Part shown: positions 57,851 to 64,000 of the stretch, piece after piece
How the letters are laid out: every line of letters begins with the position of its first letter
Position numbering within the stretch: position 1 is the first letter of the stretch
Assembly (NCBI GenBank): GCA_007258455.2
Contig: VDFB02252616.1
Location: 124,293,760-124,357,759 of the forward strand
DNA from: Sequoia sempervirens
Taxonomy: Eukaryota; Streptophyta; Pinopsida; Cupressales; Cupressaceae
Length of the DNA stretch: 64,000 nucleotides
Reading direction: 5' to 3'
Notes under the pieces: model-generated
Told to the model about the DNA's origin: nothing
The model's input: only the letters and a program-made list of their open reading frames with translations
Databases searched by the model: none
Translations under genes and position numbers: made by a program

Positions 57851-58890
57851 ATGTTGTGATTTCAAAAAATGACCAAACTTTAATGACCAATGTGAGTAGG
57901 GTAAGTGCAAAAATATAGGTCCCAAAAAGGTGGCTTAAGTGGCCACTTTTTTTCTGAAGATAAAATCAGGAAATATTGACCTTGGATGTGAAATTGAGGA
58001 TAGTTACACTCAAAATTTTGAGACGGAACAAAAACAAGGATCAAAGTGCTCCAAGTCTACTTTCTAAACTACTAATTTATTTTGAAAATGGTTGAGATTA
58101 AGGGGTTCAAAAGAGGGACGTACAAAAATTGGTGTTGTTTTTTTCAGAAAAACATAACATAGCAACTCTTATATATCCCTAGCACTATAAAAAAAAAAAT
58201 TAGTATTTTTAAAATCGCTATAGTGAGAAATTAGCTAATAGTTGTAATTGATGCACAATTTTTCTGATAATATTTTAACATGAATATTTGATTTTTTACT
58301 AATTTTCTAAGTGGACACTTCCTGAAAATAGAATTTTGGCTGTGCTACCCCTACAAATTTTGGAAACGAATTGAATTTTTAAAAAAATTGTAGAATGGAG
58401 TCTATTTTCTAAAAATGTAATTTATTTGAAATTTTGATGAATGGTTAATTTATAATGAAAAAAACACCAAACACTACTTTTTTCCAAAAAAGAGACACAA
58501 ACAAAATAAATTATGGATGAAAGGCTTAACATTGTTAGAAAGTGAAAAAAAAATTGGATAGCTAAGAGAGAACCTAACATTACCCAAGTGTTCTATTTGT
58601 TCAACATTGAACCACGTGCAATCCTGACGGTGAGCATGAACCCGATTATGTGAAATATTGTAGAATTTGCAAAAACATGTCTTTGGTCATTGGGAATGAC
58701 TTCCAAGCCTTTGGGTTGGTATTCCAAGGCAAATAGCAAGCCCAAGGCTTGGGGATTCCCAAAGCAAGATATAACGTGTGTGTTATATCTTAGTTTTGAC
58801 ATGATTTTTTGCATTTGTGAGGGGCATGTCTAGCAAGATATAACGCAAGCACGATATAACAGGCTCGCATTATGTCTTGCTTTATGTTAA
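57851..58890. other. AT-rich intergenic DNA, no gene recognised
   Basis: Includes a patch with GATATAACG(T/C) words at 58765-58880. The complement open frame 58593-58814 shows no domain. Confidence 0.4.
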
Positions 58891-58894
58891 ATGC

Positions 58895-59115
58895 TACTCT
58901 ATTGAATGTATATTTATATATTTGTATGTTTGTATGTACACGTATGCTTGCATGTCATGTATGTATGTATGCATGTATGTATCAAAGCATGTATATTGTA
59001 TGTATTCCTATATGTATGTAAGATTGTATCTACACATGTAAATGTATGCTTGTATGGATGTAGGATTATATGTAAATATGTATTATGCTTGTGTGTATGT
59101 ATGTATTTATGCATG
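58895..59115. repeat. TATG tetranucleotide repeat region
   Basis: Imperfect (TATG)n/(CATG) words such as GTATGTATGTATGCATG. The Tyr/Val/Cys-rich frames on both strands are repeat translations. Confidence 0.85.
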
Positions 59116-59119
59116 TCTT

Positions 59120-59576
59120 TAGAGGGAGGGAGAATTTTAAGAGAGAGAGAGAGAGTTGTCTAGGTAGGATGGGAGAGAGAGAGAGTTTAAGAGAGGGAGT
59201 GGGAGAGAAGGGGTTGGAGTGAGAGGGACTTAGCTAGGTAGGGTGGGAGGGATAGAGGGAGAGAGAGAGAGGGAGGGGTGGGAGAGAGAGAAATGAGATA
59301 GAGGGAGAGAGAGGGGTGGTAGAGAGAGAGATAGAGAGAGTTATGTAGGTAGGGTGCGAAAGGGAGAGACTTGAGAGTGTGAGGGGGGGTGAGAGGGAGA
59401 GACTTGAGAGATAGGTAGTGAGAAGGAGTGTGAGAGAAAGGGAGTGGGAGAGGGAGGGAGTGTGAGTGAGAAACTTGAGAGAGGGAGAGGGTGTGGGAGG
59501 GAGTGACCTGAGAGAGGGAGAAATATTTTTGGGTGGAGTGAGAGGGACTTATCTAGGTAGGGTGGGAGGGATAGAT
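59120..59576. repeat. GA-rich tract with GTAGGGTGGGAG units
   Basis: GAGAGAGA and GGGAGGGA sequence with a recurring (G/C)TAGGTAGGGTG(G/C) word at about 59162, 59233, 59346 and 59555. It ends in gap 4. Confidence 0.85.
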
Positions 59577-59676
59577 NNNNNNNNNNNNNNNNNNNNNNNN
59601 NNNNNNNNNNNNNNNNNNNNNNNNNNNNNNNNNNNNNNNNNNNNNNNNNNNNNNNNNNNNNNNNNNNNNNNNNNNN
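59577..59676. other. Assembly gap 4 (100 N)
   Basis: Exactly 100 N between a GA-rich tract and unrelated sequence. Confidence 0.95.
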
Positions 59677-59689
59677 CTTCCATCCGTTT

Positions 59690-60490
59690 CTGATAGTCAC
59701 CATTAGAGTTTGAATTCAAACACTTTTCCCGCGTGTTTGATCACATAAACTGAGAGCGGATGGCAAAAGGCCCTCACGTCTACCTGTCGTTGAGATATTT
59801 TCACGGCCTTTCTTGCTTGATGCAAATAGTTTCTGCAATGAATAGAAGACAGGTTATCCTCACAATGCAACAAATAGGTTTCAATCTCGATCAATTTTAT
59901 TTTCCAGCGTACTCCCTGCCTGTGCAAAATGGGAGCTTTGGAACAGGGTATGGAAATTGATCAAAGCGGGATGGAAAGGAAATGATGTTCTAGTAGACAT
60001 GCTTCAAAATGACGAAGCATAGACAAGGAACATGAACTGTTTGACCAGATTCCTCTAAGAACTCTGGTCTCATCGAATGCACAAAATGCATTTATTGAAA
60101 AGATTTAGAAACTTCCAAAGTTCCAACTAAATGTGACTGGTTGTGTAAAGCCATACTCTGTAACCTTTGCTAGCATCCTCCCAGCCTATGTGCAAATAGG
60201 AGCTTTGGAATAGGGAATGGACATGAACACTGCAACGAGTCTGCCTTAATAGACATGTATGCAAAATGTGTAACCTTAGACAAGGCATGTTAACTGTTTG
60301 ATAGAATGACTCTGGATTGTTCGACAGAAGGCGATTGCATGATATGCAAAAATTGGAAGGAAAGACAAGGCACATGATCTGTTTGACAAAATGCCTCACA
60401 TAAATATGTTCTCACAGAATGCCCTTTTGTAGGATATTGACAAAATGGATTGAGGATTTTTTCAAACTGCCAAAACATCTAACGGGTTGT
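59690..60490 (+). pseudogene. Pentatricopeptide repeat (PPR) gene remnant
   Basis: On the plus strand, broken by frameshifts and stops, PLS-class PPR phrases recur. Examples are SLPVQNGSFGTGYGN (compare ACAKMGALEQGME), VTFASILPAYVQIGALE, LIDMYAKCV and LFD(K/R)MT. Two successive ~300-bp blocks share them (around 59908-60090 and 60165-60350), and a third partial block follows. Functional PPR proteins bind organelle RNA for editing or processing. No intact start, E or DYW region is present. Opposite-strand open frames here are shadows. Confidence 0.65.
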
Positions 60491-60499
60491 AAAAACTCG

Positions 60500-61110
60500 C
60501 CTAATTTTTGAGAATCTTAATTATTTACATTTTCTTTATTCAACACTATGAATCTAGTCTTAATATCACAAGTAATATCGACCAAAGAAAATTCAAGACA
60601 TTAATTTTTAAGAGGAAGAGTATTCACACTCACAAGAGAAATGTTGTCAACAATTGGTTCCATTCCTATTATGTTCTTATTCCAAATGTAATATTGTCCC
60701 ATGGGCTTGGTAAGTTCCTTGTTACTAATAAGAGTATAGATATTATAGACAAACATGGAAGATATGTCCATGTTGACATTGTGTAAAATAAATCCTTTTG
60801 TGAGATCCATACCAAGCATTTCTATAATGACACCCAAAATATCACCATCTTGGAAGAAGAATATCTCCACAAGGATATTATGTTTGACAGGTGTGCCTTT
60901 TATTGTTATATCTCTATTTATGTTTAGTAATATGATATTATGTTTTTGAGTTGAGATATTAGAAATAGTTAGTATTAATCTTGGCCTACTAAGATAATAT
61001 TGTAATAATGTATTGTAATAAAGCATCTCCTTACATTTATGTAGTGTGCATAGGAACATTGTTAAATCCACATAATTGGTGGCTTTTGACAATTGTGTCT
61101 TATTACTAGT
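60500..61110. other. Unassigned region with overlapping open frames on both strands
   Basis: A 163-codon frame on the complement (60601-61092) overlaps a 92-codon frame on the plus strand (60508-60786). Neither has a recognised domain, signal peptide or convincing start. A chance open frame in AT-rich DNA or a transposon remnant is most likely. Confidence 0.3.
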
Positions 61111-63500
61111 AAATTTTCATATGGTGGTATTTTTGTGCAATATATATTTTATCCTTTGGGTGGCCTATAGTTCAATGACCACCATGATAATCAATCATAA
61201 ATATTAGAAGGAAAGGGATCCTTGAAAAAGAGCTCAACTCATGGATAAGAGGTTCCTTTAAACGTTCACTTATAATTAAATAGTTTCCTTATTTTTTTAA
61301 ATTAGTTTTGGGTGACACTAGTTTGGATAATCATGTCCCCTACATTATAGCGCTTGCAATGTAAGGGAGGATTTCATTCTAATTGGTATTAGATATCCTT
61401 AATGTGTCTTAGAGTTTATATATTATATGCTTTATATTCCCTATATGCTTCAAGGATATGGAGGTGTTGAAGTTTAAGGAAGTGGTGGTGGTAAATATGG
61501 AAGAAAATTATTAGTGATGGTGCTAAGAACATTCATTCAGTTCCTTTAGGATTTATACCCATGGACAATAAATAATTGAAGCTAGTGCCTTGCATGATGC
61601 TATTTCTTCATGATTTTTAGGTAGATATAGGGTTCAGGTGTTGATAACTTCCATGGTGATTCATAGCCAATGCCATGTAGAGGTCTCTAGCAACTTCACA
61701 ATTATTATTTTTTTTGCAAATAAGTTCCATAGAGCTTAGCATAGGAAGGATTTATTTCTTGAAGTAGGTTCTTATCACTTGATCCCATACTTGGTAGTGT
61801 CTTGATAGTTGTAAAGTAGAACCCTAATGCAATAGAAGTTAAATACCTAGTGGATTGCAATGTGGTAGAGAATTCAAGATTTTGGCAATAGGGAGTTTTG
61901 TTGATTCCCTTTCTATTTATGATGTTAGTTATGGTTGTGGTGTTTTTATGGAGTGGTATTTATAATTTGATATATATTTTCATTAATTTTTGGTTTAAAT
62001 GTTTGTAATGGTAATTTAATATTTCTTCAGGTTTTTGTATAGGTGTTTTACACCTAATATTATGGAAATTTATTCTTTGATGGATGTAATTTTTATATAT
62101 ATTCTTTTATTTGGAAAAGGCTCTAATAAATCCCCAACTAATTAATCAAGAGAAATATAACATTAAAAATAAATCCAATCCTACCCTCTATTTACAGTTA
62201 CAAAATTGAGATAAATGAGTAGTTAGGGAGAATTAAAACATAATATTCTATCATGCAATATAGGATGCATTACTAGTGTTAAACAATGACTAACCCAAGT
62301 TTGGGATCTTGAATATGCATTTTAAGTATGAGGTTCTTATCCTCAAACCTATCACTATATGAAGAAAGTAATAAAGAATTTATGATTGGGTGAAATTCCA
62401 AAAAAAAATCGCACTTTATGATAGGTTTTAAGAAAATCATGCAAAATTATTCCTCATTCTAACATATCATTTATGTGACTTAAGCAATTCCAACTCAAAA
62501 AAATCACACTAGAATGTTATTGTTTGGATACTAAAAACTATTAAGGCACATTCTATGTACAATTTGGGACATAATCAATGATGCAATCTAGTTAGATTCA
62601 TTTAAAAAAAATAGATTTGATAATAATATTTCTAGATTCAAAATTTAGATTCAGCCAAAAAGTTTATATCTAAGATAGATCTAGCTAGAACATTTTTGGA
62701 AAGAGGTACTTACTAACAAAAATGTGTACTAGTGTTCCTGAGTGTCAAATTATAATCTTTTTGAAATTATTTAAAAAATAGTCTTTTGTAGATCTAAAAG
62801 CATAGTTTCTAAAAATATTTATTATTTTTTTAATTAATAATATTTTCTTTTATTTTCTCTACAAGTAGGTTGTATTGACCAAATATAAGGTTGATTTATT
62901 CCTCAAATAAAAATACTTTTTTTTTCTCATACCATAATGTAAGGATGACTTTGCCTCATATGAATTCAACCATTATTATAGAGAAGAAAATCAAGCTACC
63001 CATATTATAACCAATATGAGAATTGACCAAATTGAAAATACTATGGTCTATGACTCATCTTCAAACATAAAGTATCAAGATTTAAAAATATCATTTCTAT
63101 AATTATTACATAGTTTGATGCCATGTACCCTTTCATTAACTACTAAAGTCTATGCACCATTTAAATATTCTCAGCCAAATGACTCATTTACTTAGCTTAC
63201 AACTGCACACAGTAAACAATTACGGGAAGCTAGTTTTAAATCTAATTTTCATTTAAATTTCTTCTATTTAGAATTTTATTAACTCTACAGTACCACCGCA
63301 ACCTACCTTTGAATCAATAGAAATGTGAGTGATAGTTGTCCCTTTATTCACCTCATATGGCCAATCATTGGCACATTCCTCTTTTTGGTCTCTTACTATT
63401 TCAATTGTTATCTTACTCCTCTTCTTCTCTACATCCTATTAGAAGGAGTGAGATGGAAATAAATAGAACGATTCGTGTGCTTCCAAAAGAATTATAACCA
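61111..63500. other. AT-rich intergenic DNA, no gene recognised
   Basis: Stops are frequent in all frames. No repeat boundary or domain was recognised. Confidence 0.4.
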
Positions 63501-63539
63501 TTCATTCTAGGTCTAGTTGAATCCACCTTACTAGCATAC

Positions 63540-63810
63540 ATTTTCTCTATGGACTAGCCCCATGTTGAAAAGGGCCTTCAAAGCTATTTTAGGTGATGAT
63601 CTTCAAGGTGGCACCAAGATACTTTACTACTTTGGTATCATCTCTAATTTCCTCTCTAATTATATGGAATTGGTGTAGGATAGACTTCCCAATACAATCT
63701 CTTATAGGTACATTTAGGATTTTCTACTACCATCGACTGTCTATAGTCAAGTTGTCATTGCCTATGATGATATGATGGGTGAGACTCATACTAGGGATTC
63801 TATTCTCTCA
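63540..63810 (+). pseudogene. Coding-like fragment of unknown family
   Basis: On the plus strand, beginning just upstream of an open frame at 63593-63775, the text MLKRAFKAILGDDLQGGTKI, YFGIISNFLSN and LLPSTVYSQVVIAYDDMMG reads like degraded protein-coding sequence. TAG codons sit where Gln or Trp would be plausible. I do not recognise the family. It could be part of a transposon ORF. Confidence 0.3.
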
Positions 63811-64000
63811 TGAAATGCTAAATAATTGTCATGTAACTTCTTATGTTTTCAATACAATGTAGACTAGTTTGACTAGCAATTTTATAGTAGACTAGTTTGC
63901 TATGTTGTGGCTAATATTGATCAAATTGGATTTTTTTATGTTATATATTATGTTTTGGATTGAATGAAGATAAGAAAAGAGGTAAAGGAAGAAAAAAATA

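Noticed and set aside
58906..59163. Cys/Val/Tyr-rich open frames on both strands
   Set aside because: Pure translation of the TATG tetranucleotide repeat.
1..64000. CRISPR arrays, tRNA or rRNA genes, bacterial-type operons
   Set aside because: No spaced identical repeats of CRISPR type, no tRNA cloverleaf and no rRNA sequence were noticed. The content is that of a plant nuclear genome.

Overview
Nuclear DNA of a large, repeat-rich plant genome. The content is plant Ty3/gypsy, Ty1/copia and CACTA transposon proteins, a TIR-NBS-LRR resistance gene with short GT-AG introns, and a decayed pentatricopeptide-repeat (PPR) gene. The PPR wording, the long LTR-like repeats, the abundant CT/GA tracts and the transition-type decay of old elements suggest a gymnosperm, probably a conifer. 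That assignment is inference from style, not from a marker gene. Four runs of exactly 100 N, each touching simple-sequence DNA, are scaffold gaps of unknown true size.

Layout. 1-3.8 kb: a ~1 kb element with perfect 23-bp inverted ends (578-1562), a CT-rich block, and copy 1 of a dispersed repeat. 4.1-8.9 kb: a decayed CACTA (En/Spm) transposase gene on the minus strand. 9.3-16.1 kb: a CACTA-like end, tandem duplications, long CT tracts and gap 1. 17.4-26.9 kb: a gypsy-type element (element A) with two ~2.8 kb direct repeats around an RNase H-like domain, RT, RNase H and integrase; no gag or protease was seen. 27.0-28.8 kb: CT-rich DNA with telomere-like CCCTAAA motifs, and gap 2. 29.8-36.8 kb: copy 2 of the dispersed repeat, split by a 6.07 kb chromovirus (element B, 30204-36277) with a perfect 5-bp target duplication. 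38.8-41.7 kb: a broken gene joining a SET-like domain to an En/Spm-type plant transposase domain, followed by a CpG-rich CACTA end that appears to have inserted into it. 42.6-43.2 kb: gap 3 and an inverted copy of sequence near gap 1. 43.7-55.0 kb: an NLR neighbourhood with one apparently complete TNL gene (48049-51916, minus strand, five exons, 1163 codons) between two deleted NLR copies. 56.2-57.3 kb: a Ty1/copia relic. 57.66-57.85 kb: a 37-bp tandem repeat. 58.9-59.6 kb: TATG and GA simple repeats and gap 4. 59.7-60.5 kb: the PPR pseudogene. 60.5-64 kb: AT-rich DNA with two unexplained coding-like patches.

The only gene that looks able to make its product is the TNL. Its TIR catalytic glutamate, P-loop and kinase-2 motif are present, all four introns splice in frame, and it has an unusual MHR in place of MHD and a cysteine-rich C-terminal exon. 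Everything else recognisable is transposon, gene relic or repeat. The least expected structures are the SET plus En/Spm-transposase gene and the RNase H-like domain upstream of RT in element A.
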